From positions 434,001-498,000 of the forward strand of contig JAHQRK010000014.1 of NCBI GenBank assembly GCA_019828595.1: 64,000 bases of DNA, given 5' to 3'. Origin of the DNA: Aphanomyces cochlioides (lineage: Eukaryota > Oomycota > Saprolegniomycetes > Saprolegniales > Verrucalvaceae). Shown one piece after another: positions 22,521 to 33,282 of this stretch. Made by a program: the position numbers and the translations under genes. The notes beneath the pieces were generated by a model. It had not been told where the DNA came from. It did not search any database and saw only the letters and a program-made list of their open reading frames with translations. Within the stretch, counting starts at the first letter, position 1, and each line of letters starts with the position of its first letter.

Positions 22521-23996
22521 ATGCGCAGCTTGCCGCTCCATCCAGTACTCCTTTTATGCACTGCGGCAGCGACACAAGCTCCACCATCACTGGTGATCCC
22601 AGTCGTATATGAAAGCGCACCGCTTTTGATCCCCCTGCGATTGTCACAACCCAGAACCATCAACGCTCAAATTGACGATTTCTGCAACACATATCGCTTG
22701 CCAGCGACGCTATGCCATGCAGTTCGCCAAGGACTCGATACGACTTGGAGCTCGCTTGATCAATTTGCGTACTTGAATGTGTCCACATGGCGCTCGACGT
22801 GGATTCCAACAGCCCCTGACACACTTGCAAACACAGTTTGTGAGTATTTGCTTCGACAAGCAACCTCGTCGATCGATCAGAAGCAATGTGTCGTCACCTT
22901 GACAAAAGATTTCTTACGCACGTCCTCGTGGCTGGAACATCGCCGTAGCAGTCCCTTTACGAACGAGCCCGCACTTTCTACGTCGCTCAATGCAGCCGTA
23001 TTAGAGCAATCGCCACTGGATACCCTCGTCATCAACAACAGGCAATGCAGCATCATTCCGAATGTCCTACTGCCCACACTTGACACGGTACGACGTGTTA
23101 CTTGATTCACCTCATGTTCCTTTATAGCCCACGACAATATGGACTGGTCTCAGTCATATCCTTCATGACAATCGCATTGACGAGCCATACACACTGCGTT
23201 CGCATGTGCAGCTGAGAAATGCGACCTCCACAATTAGCAACTCATCGTGCATGCTGCAGTTGCCTTGGGAGCTTGTCGAAATAACAGTAAGTGGGACGCT
23301 CACCTCTTACTTGACAAGAATGACAGGACAACCAGCACGACGTCTCGTCTATCGCTGACAACAAGACGGAGCGTCGACATTCAGAGCAACCTGAACGTTT
23401 TCCACACCCTCTTCGAGAGGATCCCCGGATTTCATGGCTTGTGCGTGTGGCTAGTAGTGTTGCATGGATTGCTCTGCCGGTCTTGACAGTCTTGAATCTC
23501 ACCTTGTTGGTCATCCAACATTGGAGCTCCACAGTCGAGACATCAGCCTTGCGTTTGCTCCGAGAACAGACTCAACGTCTCCAAACGTCACTCGACCTTG
23601 TCACTGACAGTCTACAACAATCCGTGGCTCTTGTGGCACAGCTTCGTGATGAGCATGCACTTGAAACGTCGGCCCATGCAGCTCAAGTGGCTGAGCTGAA
23701 TCAAGTCATTGAAAAGCTACGATCCAGTGCACCATCTGAACCCGAACCAGTGCCGACGTTGCGACGTAGGAGCAGTTTGATCCTCGAACGTCTCCGCTCC
23801 TCTGAGGTAAGGACGAAACCCATTCCACTTTGTCATACGCTCGCAAAAGCAGGGACGTCTGGAGCCGGGGAAGATCAATTTTCGTGCCGCAGCCGCATCC
23901 GTGATGGCATTTGGATTGCCCACCTCTGTGCGTCGGCAAGTGTCTCAACGCGACACCAATTGTCAAGATGAAAGTGGAGCGGCTCTAATGGCATGA
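22521..23996 (+). CDS. secretory-pathway membrane protein with luminal domain and cytosolic coiled coil
   Basis: Four exons (22521-23087, 23128-23286, 23327-23806, 23853-23996) give 449 residues. The N terminus is a signal peptide (MRSLPLHPVLLLCTAAATQA). The luminal part has cysteines and N-glycosylation sites (NVST, NATS, NSSC). One membrane helix lies near residue 290 (VASSVAWIALPVLTVLNLTL), followed at once by a heptad-rich coiled coil (TQRLQTSLDLVTDSLQQSV). Type I topology is likely. No family is recognised. All three introns are phase 0 and 40-46 nt long. Confidence 0.75.
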
Positions 23997-24984
23997 AATA
24001 CAAAGCTATAAGTCACTTTTGATTCAATCGGCACAACACCATGCGGGATGCATCACGCCTTGACGATCGTGACGAACCTTCCTTGTCCGTTCGTTGCGCT
24101 CGTCGTTCGCAGAGGAATCGACTGACAACGTTCAGCTCGATGATATGATTCCTTGTAACAAACAACCTTTGCCATCGCGCGATGCAACCCGAAATTGAAG
24201 GTGCCACGGCATTACAACGGGCCGATCGCCCTACAAACTGTGCCCTGCCTAGACAATTCCATACAAATGTCCAATATAAAAAGACTTTGAAAATCACGAT
24301 GGGTCCGGCATGACACGCCACGGCCTCTCGCCCAACTTTTTTTGCAGTCCGTCCAGTTGGCCCGTTGTCGTCATGTACACGCACCCAGCAGTGCATCTTG
24401 ATTGAAATTCCATCGTTGGACAGCTCTCACTCCTCTTCGATGGTTTTTTTATCGGAGAGGTTCAGTAGAATTAGAAAACGGCCTTGCACATCTCTCGAAA
24501 AACCGTTCCATGTCATTGATGTAAAACGATGAGAGCGGCTTTGTCCTCGAGTTCATTGACAAGGCGACGCGCTGCATCTGCGCGCACACACACGCAGGAA
24601 GCACAATCCACGCTGGAGAGTCGTTTTGTGACAAGCCTCCACGCCACACATCGTCCTTCTTCTCGTCTTTCCAGATGAGTGTTATCGTTCCTGCAAATCC
24701 CACTTGTACCTACAACCGAAACAACGTTCAGATGAGATTCCATCGACCCCTCTAGTGATTTTTTACCCCTCCCCCCCTCATTTTTAGGCACACTTTATAC
24801 AGAAATGTTGACAGAAAAGAGGGGTCCACCAACCCCCGGACTCCCTAAAACGCATAATGCATCTCGTCCGTGCAACGCCGTTTCTGCATTCTACGATGAG
24901 TGCATCTGGCAATGACCGACTTCATTCTGCAATTCCCCGTGTCGTTGTGAGACCGTTGTGTGCGTGAAGTTGCTCGCAGACACG
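23997..24984. other. intergenic region, possible minus-strand exon
   Basis: Nearly 1 kb. The minus-strand frame 24703-24449 (after a gttgtag acceptor-like site) encodes a plausible C-terminal exon (TLIWKDEKKDDVW, FYINDMERFFERC) but no partner exon or start could be found, so it is not called as a gene. The rest shows nothing. Confidence 0.35.
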
Positions 24985-25896
24985 ATGACATATACTCAAA
25001 TCCGAGAACTGGCCAACGCTATCTTTGGCCGCGTCCTCTTGTGCATGGACCACACGACGCAGCAACCCGTCGCGATCAAGTGCATGAACATCCAAGCCTA
25101 CGAGAGCAAAAAGTCGATTGAAGGCAACATCTCAGTGCTTGAAGACGTTGCAATGGAAAAACAAGTCATGCGCGCTCTCAGTGCAGGACATGGCCATCCG
25201 AATGTGCTGCGCCTCCTCAATGACTTTCAACACGCGGGCCACGACTTCCTCGTTTTGGAGTATTGCCCACAAGGCGAACTCTTTGACCTTGTTAGCCAAC
25301 ATGGTCGTCTCGACCTCAACACCGCGCAGATGTACTTCCGACAAGTCGCGTCCGCCGTCCAATATATGCACAGCCTTGGATATGCTCATTGCGACCTCAG
25401 CCTCGAAAACGTTCTCATTGACGCTGCCGGCCAAGCCAAGCTTTGCGACTTTGGTCTTGCCTCCAACCTGTTCGAATGGAAGACAGGTGGTGTCGGCAAG
25501 TCGTTTTACATGGCGCCCGAAATGTACACGCAACAATTTTACGCGCCTGGAGTTGCCGATGTGTGGTCGCTTGGTGTTATGCTATTTATTATGATCACGG
25601 GCAGCCCGCTAGTCCAGAAGGCCCACGTGTCCGACAATGCGTTTCAATTCATCCAGCAATTTGGTCTCCGCGCCATCATCTCGGCTTGGCATTGCGAACA
25701 CCTCTTTTCAATCGAAGTCATCGAGCTCCTCCAGCGCATGTTGGACCCAAATCCAGCCACTCGCATGAGTTTGGACGAAGTCATGGTGCACGACTCTGTC
25801 TTTGAACACATTCCATTGCCTCCGCTGGACGACACCATGGCATGGATTGACGCGCTGTCGTTCCGTTCGAAAAAGAATCCATCCTGGAGCTGCTAG
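24985..25896 (+). CDS. single-exon Ser/Thr protein kinase, HCD-type (paralog 1)
   Basis: Intronless, 303 residues; ATG at 24985 is the first in frame after a GTG-only extension. The fold has VAIKCMN (Lys), LVLEYCPQGELFDLV, HCDLSLENVLID, KLCDFGLAS and GKSFYMAPEMY, then DVWSLGVMLFIMITGSP. The catalytic-loop Arg is Cys (HCD rather than HRD) but Asp, Asn and DFG are kept, so it is probably active and of non-RD type. The glycine loop is degenerate (ELANAIFGRVLLC). The kinase domain makes up the entire protein. A second copy lies 0.9 kb downstream in the same orientation. The absence of introns contrasts with its neighbours and may reflect retroduplication. Confidence 0.9.
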   Translation: MTYTQIRELANAIFGRVLLCMDHTTQQPVAIKCMNIQAYESKKSIEGNISVLEDVAMEKQVMRALSAGHGHPNVLRLLNDFQHAGHDFLVLEYCPQGELFDLVSQHGRLDLNTAQMYFRQVASAVQYMHSLGYAHCDLSLENVLIDAAGQAKLCDFGLASNLFEWKTGGVGKSFYMAPEMYTQQFYAPGVADVWSLGVMLFIMITGSPLVQKAHVSDNAFQFIQQFGLRAIISAWHCEHLFSIEVIELLQRMLDPNPATRMSLDEVMVHDSVFEHIPLPPLDDTMAWIDALSFRSKKNPSWSC

Positions 25897-26812
25897 ACAC
25901 ACCACTAAGTTACACTTGAACTGAGTATTTATTCTAAGTCTATATATATCCTATTCGTTATCTTGCCATCTCTGACAACATGATCCATCGCTTGCTTTCG
26001 TTCCAGTTTGGCTCGTGATTGTCCGTGGAGAAGTCAGCCTTGAAAGCTGATTTTATCATGAAAGCTGCCCTGCCCCATCCATCGCACCACGGTTTTCGAG
26101 TGTACATTTCGTCCATTGGAATGATATTCTAACGGTCGGACGGTGCAAACTGTCACTCGCTAACGGGCGCGCTCCCACCAGCTGATGCGCACGTCATTGC
26201 ATTCCAAGAAGAGAGAGGAGCCTTCTTGGATTCCGCCAGAGGTGACAACAACCTGGCCGGCCGTTGCCATTCGCATCTCAAACAGTTCAAAAGAAAACAG
26301 CACATTTCCCAAGCCTAACGACCAATTGCATCATATCCTACACTAAAATTACGTCGTCGTAGACTCCCTAATGTATATTATAATCCAAACGACCAAGTGA
26401 AAATTGCCATGATATCATGTTTATAACAATTCGCAGATGGCGTTTGATACGACGAGATTGGCTTCTGATATTTCATAAGCTAACTTTGAAAATTGTATAC
26501 TGGTACGTCTGACTTGAACGTGGACCTGGCCTTGATTTTTCATGCATCTGATCGGTGGTGAGTCTGGTTGACATGGTCGCGATCTACATGCTATGCCGAG
26601 GCAACTGCAATGACAAACAAGCCCTGGTCGGGAGAAAAGACGCCAGGAATTGGATTGAAGGAGTGATGCCGTCATTGACGTTGAGTGGAGTGTTGGCCTA
26701 TATTTAGGTAAAGATATGCATGTGCAGAAAAACTCGACCAACTTCAACTTGGAAGGAGCCAATCAGATTGCAGCACATTATGAACAAGGTCTGAATCGAA
26801 AGAACGACGAAC
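25897..26812. other. spacer between kinase paralogs
   Basis: About 900 bp; no gene, repeat or clear motif seen. Confidence 0.5.
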
Positions 26813-27700
26813 ATGTTTTCATTTTCCATTGCCATGTCCCTCGCACAGTACACGATTGTCAAGCAATTGGCGCCAGCGATATACGGCCGCGTCCTTCTTT
26901 GCGTGGACAATGCGACAGCTTCCACCGTCGCCGTGAAATGCATGTCGACCCAAGCGATTGCAAAGAAACGGTCGCTCAAAGGCAACCATGCTGTTCATGA
27001 AGACGTCGTGATGGAGAAGAAAGTCATGCGCCAATTGAGCAGTCGGCAGCATCCGTACATCTTACAACTACTCAAGGACTTCCAAGAGAATGGACAAGAT
27101 CACTTGGTGCTCGAGTACTGCGCCCGTGGCGAACTTTTCGACGTTGTGTGCAATTGCCCGACGGGTCGCCTTTCTTTGACCCAAACTCAAGAATACTTTC
27201 ATCAAATCGTTAGCGCTGTCTCGTTCATGCATGCACAAGGACTCGCCCACTGCGACCTCTCACTTGAAAACGTGCTCGTCAACAGCCGTGGCGAATGCAA
27301 ACTATGCGACTTTGGACTCGCTGCTGACCTTCACAAAGTCAGGACGAATGCTGTCGGAAAGTTCTTCTACATGGCCCCTGAAATGTACGAGCAGTCGTAC
27401 TTTGCCCCTGGTCCGGCTGACATGTGGTCGCTGGGCATCATGTTGTTCATCATGATCACGGGGACTCCATTATTCAAAAAGGCCAACGATGATGACGACA
27501 CGTTCGAGTACTTCAAAGTCAACGGACTACGTTGCATGCTTATGTGGTGGCAAATGGACCATTTGTTTCCTGAGCCTGTGATGGAATTGCTTGAGAAGTT
27601 GCTCGAGATCGATCCTGTCAAACGCATGACCATGAAGGAGCTCGTCTGTACATCCTTTGTTCATGAGGCTGGTAACAATCCAGCAACAGAAGCCGCCTGA
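26813..27700 (+). CDS. single-exon Ser/Thr protein kinase, HCD-type (paralog 2)
   Basis: Intronless, 295 residues, starting MFSFSIAMSLAQYT (a second ATG seven codons on gives a start more like paralog 1). Motifs match the first copy in order: VAVKCMSTQA, LVLEYCARGELFDVV, HCDLSLENVLVN, KLCDFGLAADL, GKFFYMAPEMY, DMWSLGIMLFIMITGTP. The glycine loop is again degenerate (KQLAPAIYGRVLLC). Strong block identity, the shared HCD change and shared orientation show a tandem duplication. Substrates unknown; such small CAMK-like kinases are expanded in oomycetes as I recall. Confidence 0.9.
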   Translation: MFSFSIAMSLAQYTIVKQLAPAIYGRVLLCVDNATASTVAVKCMSTQAIAKKRSLKGNHAVHEDVVMEKKVMRQLSSRQHPYILQLLKDFQENGQDHLVLEYCARGELFDVVCNCPTGRLSLTQTQEYFHQIVSAVSFMHAQGLAHCDLSLENVLVNSRGECKLCDFGLAADLHKVRTNAVGKFFYMAPEMYEQSYFAPGPADMWSLGIMLFIMITGTPLFKKANDDDDTFEYFKVNGLRCMLMWWQMDHLFPEPVMELLEKLLEIDPVKRMTMKELVCTSFVHEAGNNPATEAA

Positions 27701-27786
27701 ACGCAGGATGTGTGTACAAGTGTTGCTGTTATTTATGTATGTCAATCTAAAATCGTTCTGTGCTACTTCCAATATGTTGGTTCTTG

Positions 27787-29553
27787 TTACACTTCAGTGG
27801 CATTTGCTTGTTCCTGCGCCGATCGTTTGAATTGTCCACGGCTACACAGAGGACATGACAAAGTTGGTATGAATGGAGCTGAAAGACGTACAATGTACAA
27901 AATAAAAGCGCGGCAACAAACGCAAAAATGCTCAAGACAGATGGGGGCGTTGTGAGGTAACCAAGCCACGAAGTCTCCACCGCTGGGAATTCCTCAGCTG
28001 TATGTTGAATCGCACCAAGAGCAGGAACAAGCAGAGCAGAGAGTAAATTGCCGCAAAGTTGCTGGAGCGCAGCCACAGTCGCCTCGGTTGTTGGATGGGC
28101 ACACTCGACACCTAGATACAACCTGTCAGGCGACTCTTGGCTAGCTCCGTGTACCCAATTCGAGTGAAATGGGCTGAAGTGGACCCAAAAAGAGCCCAGC
28201 AAGCATCAAGCAGCCCATCGTGACGATAATTTGTCCATTGAAAGCTGACGAGGCAGCCACTTGGAAAGCCAAAAGACTCAAACCTAGCCATAAGAGGTGA
28301 TGTGGCCCAGTTCGACAACAATACCAGTCACAAACAAACAGGCAATCAACGAGTGTTTATGCAGCCTTGTGCCATCGATGTAAGCACTGACAATTTGGCC
28401 ACCGACAAGTGCGCTTATGATGAACGCAGCGCCGATGAGACCTTTTTGAGCCTAGATTTGGAATAAATTTTGGTAAATTCGATGAACAAGTACCTTCGTG
28501 AAAACATCACCATTGAGCAAGTGGTTGAGCAAAGACGAGAGCACATTTGTGACAGTCTCAGCAACGGCGAAGACGAAAACTGTGAGGGCAAATCCATCGT
28601 GATGAAAAGAACTGAGCCATTGATTCCAGTCGTACGAAGCCTCGTCTTTGATAAATTTGGATGATGCCTTGAAGAAACACCAAGCTAAGGCAAAAGCAGC
28701 GACTGAAAACACCGCGATAAAAGCTGTCCAGTTGATCACGTCAGTTTGAGTGCTCACAAAGAGTGGGCAAATAATGTAGACGAGAGCGATACCAAGCTGA
28801 TTGCAATTTACAGCAATCGAGGTTGCCATGGCACGTTGATGCGGTGGAAACCACAGCGCTGATAACATCGGTGGAGAGTTTACCTACAATATTTTCTAAG
28901 CTGGGAATATTGTGGTTTGTAGACTATACCATGAAAGGCATGGCAATAGCAGAAAGTGTTTGACCACCAACGAGCCACAAAAGTTTAGCCGACGGTTCAA
29001 TTTCAGCAACGTAGCGCAAGGATGCACCCAAAGCCTGCAAAGCCGCTCCGAGGAGAACCTGGAATTTTAATACAACTCAGGACGATGAATACAATCGAGA
29101 TTTCGTACGCCGAATCGAAGACCTTTCTTGTCCATGATCCATGAGCCCACAAATGCGAATGGAATGTACGCGATAAAGTAAATCGTGATGAGCGTCGTGC
29201 AGCGGATCTATCACCCAATATGTCATTCAGCAGTCATGAACTCTCACCTGATAGTTCCAATTCGCTTCGGCCATGTGCGACACAGGAGCATACGTGTAGC
29301 AAATAGCTTGATTCAAGCATGACAAGAGTGACAAGATGGAGACCATGGTCCATTTTGTGCAGCTAGAAGTCTCCTACACACCCATTGAGTTCGCTGTAAA
29401 ACGTGAGCAGGGGAGGAACATACATCATTCGAGTTGTCATTGAATGTTCCGTACGGATTTACTACACGTCGAGGCAATAATCTCGGCGAAATTCTGACTT
29501 AAAATACCTGTACTTGCTTGTTTCCTCGCGTCGCTTGGCTGGGTCTTCTCCAT
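27787..29553 (-). CDS. SLC49/FLVCR-like major facilitator transporter
   Basis: About nine short-intron exons starting at ATG 29553 (MEKTQPSDARKQAST) and ending ...FKRSAQEQANATEV at 27787. Membrane blocks in order: WTMVSILSLLSCLNQAICY, the loop with AYIPFAFVGSWIMDKKGLRFG (as in FLVCR, WLLDKKGLR), LWLVGGQTLSAIAMPF, ALWFPPHQRAMATSIAVNCNQLGIALVY, and the late block LGPLQPISLELGVECAHPTTEATV. The WFPPxxRAxAT and GVExxxPxxE motifs identify the FLVCR/MFSD7/DIRC2 group, which includes heme, choline or other small-molecule carriers. Substrate unknown. The last intron (donor gtacgt) was chosen because it gives a short hydrophilic tail. Confidence 0.85.
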
Positions 29554-30556
29554 GCGCTCGAAATTACGAGAATGCATGGGGCGTTTCATTGAGTTTGAAA
29601 TATCTTCGAACTTCGATTTCGATTCCACGACGTTGCAACGTGGCACGCTCAGAGCTCACGATTTCTCTGCTACCAGAGAAAATATGCTTAATGGCTCACA
29701 GGAACGCTGCATTCTGCTATCTAATCCACGTCATAGGACATTGCTGTCGTGTGGAGTGATATAAGTGAGATCTTCGAAGTACGTGTTTCAATGGTCGTGT
29801 TGACAGCACGTCTTGACATGGATTTTTGCGACAATGGTTACAATACGACAGTCAGAGCCCATGTGGCCTCGGTCGTCTCTTCATTCATGGATGTGAAGCA
29901 CATTGGTGGTTATTAAGACTGACAGGAAGTTCAGCGGGCCATGGAACTCGAGATCTCGTCCTACCTCCAAACTGTGTGTTACAGCGTTGTTGTTGCGAAT
30001 GGAACTTCTTGTCACTTTTTGAAAACATGCCCAGCATGTATGGACACTATAAATCCACAGGTTCTTTCAGTTTGTCTGCCCCAGAAATTTATCCTACGCA
30101 AGGGAGCTGTCCTCGCCAAGATATCTGTCGTCAAATATACCTAGATAGTGTGCACGAAGTGGCTCTGAATCTACTTGCCCGAGCCATTCCCCTAGATCCC
30201 CCAGTTCCTTCTGTTCGTGTGGCTTGCATACGCAACAGAGAGTTTTGCCAGCCATCGGACTTTTGACAAAAGTGGGGCTTTTTGACACTGGTAGACAAAA
30301 GTGGAGCCCTCTTACCAAAAATGGGGTTCTTTCGGGAAAAGTGGGGCCAAGAAATTGCCAAAAGTGGGGGCAGGTTTCAAAATAGGGTTCAGCAATGAAA
30401 GATAAAATATGAGTCCGCTTTGACATCCCGAAATGTCTTTTCATCTACTCTCCAGCAGTGCTCGGTATTCATTTGTAGTTAGGGGGAAAGAGTGATCCGT
30501 CTCTTGCTGAGTAGACAGTCCAATATGCCCGACATGGAAAAATCTACACCTGGCTA
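29554..30556. other. intergenic region with degenerate repeats
   Basis: No supported gene; open frames at 29826-30266 (plus) and 30094-30444 (minus) have no domain. The repeat cluster at 30266-30391 lies here. Confidence 0.5.
30266..30391. repeat. six degenerate repeats of CAAAARTGGGG
   Basis: Copies of an 11-13 bp unit (acaaaagtggggc, acaaaagtggagcc, ccaaaaatggggtt, gaaaagtggggcc, ccaaaagtgggggc, tcaaaatagggtt) recur in direct orientation with 20-28 bp spacing. Confidence 0.75.
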
Positions 30557-30664
30557 CGACTTTTGCGTCAGCGGTTTTTGATAATCCAGCCAATCAAAAT
30601 CATTTCCATCGTGTTTTGGAAAAGTTGCTCCAGACAACCTCGGACAGGTAGTTTGAGTGAGGTA

Positions 30665-31136
30665 CAGGGAACGACGCTGAATAGAGCCGAAACAAAACAT
30701 ATTGATTGGCTGATGATGGGAGGAGAAACTACCAATGAATAGGTGTAACCGTATAATTTAATACAATTCTAACCCGGTCAATGATAATATATTATACAGG
30801 TAATTATTTTCCACGATCCATATGCACCATTTTAAGCAAACCAAACCAAAATTTTTGTAGTAAGTTTTCGAGAATTTTGTGTTATACAGGGCAGCGAAAA
30901 TAAAACGTTGGAGTCACGAATTCAGCGAATGGACACAGAAATAAAATTTAACTGGTATTTAGCTCGTGTGTCATGGCGATGTCGAGTTATTAAGTTTGCG
31001 AGTCAAATATTCAAAATATGCCGCGAATTTGTTTAGGCCAATCAAAATCGTTTATTTTTTGTTAATACTTTTTATTGGTTAATAAACTGAAAATATATCA
31101 GAAAAATCAGGCGGCTCTATTCAGCGTCGTTCCCTG
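30665..31136. mobile_element. MITE with 24-26 bp terminal inverted repeats and TA target site
   Basis: 30663-30688 begins tacagggaacgacgctgaat and 31113-31138 is its exact reverse complement over 26 bp. The outermost TA on each side fits a TA target duplication, giving a 472-bp element that starts CAGGG. It encodes no protein, is AT-rich and contains CCAAT-type boxes. TA duplication suggests Tc1/mariner-type mobilisation. Confidence 0.8.
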
Positions 31137-31382
31137 TAGTCTGCAGCGACTTTTGCCAAGGGTGTTTCCTAATTGGTTGAAATGAGATTGACTTCGAAGT
31201 CAATTCGGGGGTCATTTGATCATGGACGTCGTCCCTCTCGTTTGCTCAGTCGCTGTTGTTGCCGCCACGGTGGTGTTATTGGATGGAAGGGCCTTTCCAG
31301 CAGAACGCAAGAATGACTACGTGGGCGAAGGCTTGTCACATGGCCAGGAGTTCGAGCCAGTCGAGGTGACAACGGCTGGTTC

Positions 31383-32330
31383 ATGCGATATTTGTGTTGC
31401 TCTAGGTCTACCTTCTTTGTCATTGCAGAGCGAATCACTCAATCCTGGACAACACTGCATCCTCCTCTGCACAACGCTTGTCATTTTGACATTGTGGATC
31501 GCACTGCAATAGCAGCGTATTACTTGACACATTGTGATGGACTGGAGTGTGCCGCTCTCGTCTTTGGAATTGGAAAAACAAAGGCGTACGAATACATAAT
31601 GGAGATTCTATCGCTATTACAGCACACGCACCTTACATACTCAGTAGCATTACCATCCCAATTACCAGCATGGCATGAAATCGCTGTTGGATTTGAAACA
31701 ATTGCTGGATTCCCGAATGTATATGGAGCAATCGACGGCTGTCTTGTGATGATAAATAGATTTCAACTACATGAAGGCTGGTACTGCCGCAAGGGCTTCC
31801 CTGCGTTTAATCTTTTGGCTGTTGTTGATGACAAGAAGCGGTTTATGGCATATTCTCTACGTCCTGGATCCCAAAATGATCGAATGCTGTTCAAGAACTC
31901 TATTTTTGGTTCAGCCCGTATCATACCACATGGAGGCTTCCTGCTTGCGGATGCAGGCTTTACACTCCTCCCACACGTACTAACACCATATCAAATAGTT
32001 CCAAACATGGAGAAGAGCCAGGCACATTACAACTTGCTCCACTCTCGCACACGAAATGTTGTTGAACAAAGTTTTGGGCTGTGGAAGAACAAGTTCCGTC
32101 TCTTCAAAAAGCCACTTGAATTTCAGTCGCCAGAGACAATGGCGCTCGCAATCGAGGCGACGCTTGTGCTACATAATTGGATTATTGATTTGGATCCCTT
32201 GGAAAGTCAACCTACTGAACGACAATGGATGCATCTTGGTGGTGATACCGTCTTGGCCAGTGAGAAATATATCAGTGACAGTGAAATAGCGAAATCAACA
32301 AGAGAGAATGTAAAAACAGTATCTCAGTGA
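31383..32330 (+). CDS. PIF/Harbinger transposase (DDE_Tnp_4), 5' end disrupted
   Basis: A 315-codon frame with the family motifs in order: NVYGAIDGCLVMI (first Asp), YCRKGFPAFNLLAVVD, LRPGSQNDRMLF, GGFLLADAGFTLLPHVLTPY (second Asp), HSRTRNVVEQSFGLWKNKFR (Glu). This makes up the DDE triad of Harbinger nucleases, which cut and paste the element with help from a Myb-like protein. The frame's first ATG gives MRYLCCSRSTFFVIAERI, too short at the N terminus. The same frame extends upstream only to a TGA near 31316, while another frame from about 31216 is open over that part, so the 5' end is probably frameshifted or has an unrecognised intron. Confidence 0.85.
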   Translation: MRYLCCSRSTFFVIAERITQSWTTLHPPLHNACHFDIVDRTAIAAYYLTHCDGLECAALVFGIGKTKAYEYIMEILSLLQHTHLTYSVALPSQLPAWHEIAVGFETIAGFPNVYGAIDGCLVMINRFQLHEGWYCRKGFPAFNLLAVVDDKKRFMAYSLRPGSQNDRMLFKNSIFGSARIIPHGGFLLADAGFTLLPHVLTPYQIVPNMEKSQAHYNLLHSRTRNVVEQSFGLWKNKFRLFKKPLEFQSPETMALAIEATLVLHNWIIDLDPLESQPTERQWMHLGGDTVLASEKYISDSEIAKSTRENVKTVSQ

Positions 32331-32356
32331 ATTCATGTCGTTAACGTAATAGTATA

Positions 32357-33123
32357 TCAATTGCTATTGTTACGACGCAAATACTCAAGTGGCTCGCTTT
32401 GAATTGATGAGCTCTGTTCAACAGCGACTTGCAATTTGTCAATAGCTGCAATCAGCTTACTTGTTTCTTGCACTTGATTGTTGTCTGACGGTGCAGGAGT
32501 TCGGAGTACTTTCATTCCTTCCGCCAAACTTTGGCCGAGAGCAACTAGACTCTGTCCAATGTCCAACTTCTTGGTGCGTTTTGCTCTCTGTCGGGACAAT
32601 TCTGCTTCAAAAATGGCTTGACGGTTTGACTGAGGCAAAATATCCAAGTTGTCATTTGAGCTGTCATCACTATCGCGGCCCTTGTTGTTTGCGCCAAACG
32701 CATAATCATGGTGGCCAAGACCGGTTTTGTTGCCAAGGGCTGCGACCGCATCATCCCAATAGGGAGGGTAGACAACATTTACCTCATTTCCTGTAGCTTT
32801 CTCTGCGAGTCGTATCGCAGAGAATTCTCGCTTAAGACTAGAGTACTTGTTTTTGACAGCTAGTGCGGGGACCTGTGTACCGTGCTCTATGTTAATAGCC
32901 AAAGCTATCTTCCCCACAACATTGAGAGTTGTGCCGCACTTCGATTCAGTTCGAAGCTAGCGGCGAAGTCGTCGCACCGTTTGTCCAGTAACGTCTTCAC
33001 CATATCAGTCGTCCAGACTGTTTTGGGAGCCTTCTCCACTCCGACTCGTTCTTGTTTGTCTTGCCTTGCCTTGTTGGCTTCAAAACCTGGGTATGTCCTC
33101 GGACAATGAGTTGGCGAGCTCAT
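32357..33123 (-). pseudogene. Harbinger Myb/SANT-like accessory protein, frameshifted
   Basis: Minus-strand ATG at 33123 (MSSPTHCPRTYPGFEANKAR) leads into a trihelix/Myb-like domain: KTVWTTDMVKTLLDKRC, then SAAQLSMLWG. The frame breaks at a run of four G (plus strand cccc, about 32912-32915). The next frame continues WGKIALAINIEHG and VKNKYSSLKREFSAIR directly, so one base appears missing from the G run. The remainder ends in Gln/Ser-rich sequence. In intact Harbingers this protein binds the transposon ends and carries the transposase into the nucleus. No splice pair explains the break. Confidence 0.75.
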
Positions 33124-33282
33124 CGATCGTCTGGCTGCTGGCTTCAGAAGGGAATGCAGCGTCCATTCAGCAGAATGACTTGTGGTTTGAGACAGTAGTG
33201 AGAACACATCATATCAAGCGTTTTAATTGGTAGATATTAATCGCATTTCATAGTTTTGAGGTCGCTGCAAGTTTTGATGCCG

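Noticed and set aside
24449..24703. Minus-strand 84-codon frame with plausible sequence
   Set aside because: No start or upstream exon found; kept only as a remark in the spacer entry.
29826..30266. Plus-strand 146-codon frame before the transposon island
   Set aside because: No recognisable domain and opposite-strand frames are equally open; treated as chance.
30266..30391. CRISPR-like array
   Set aside because: Repeats are short, degenerate, and the genome is eukaryotic; no leader or cas genes.
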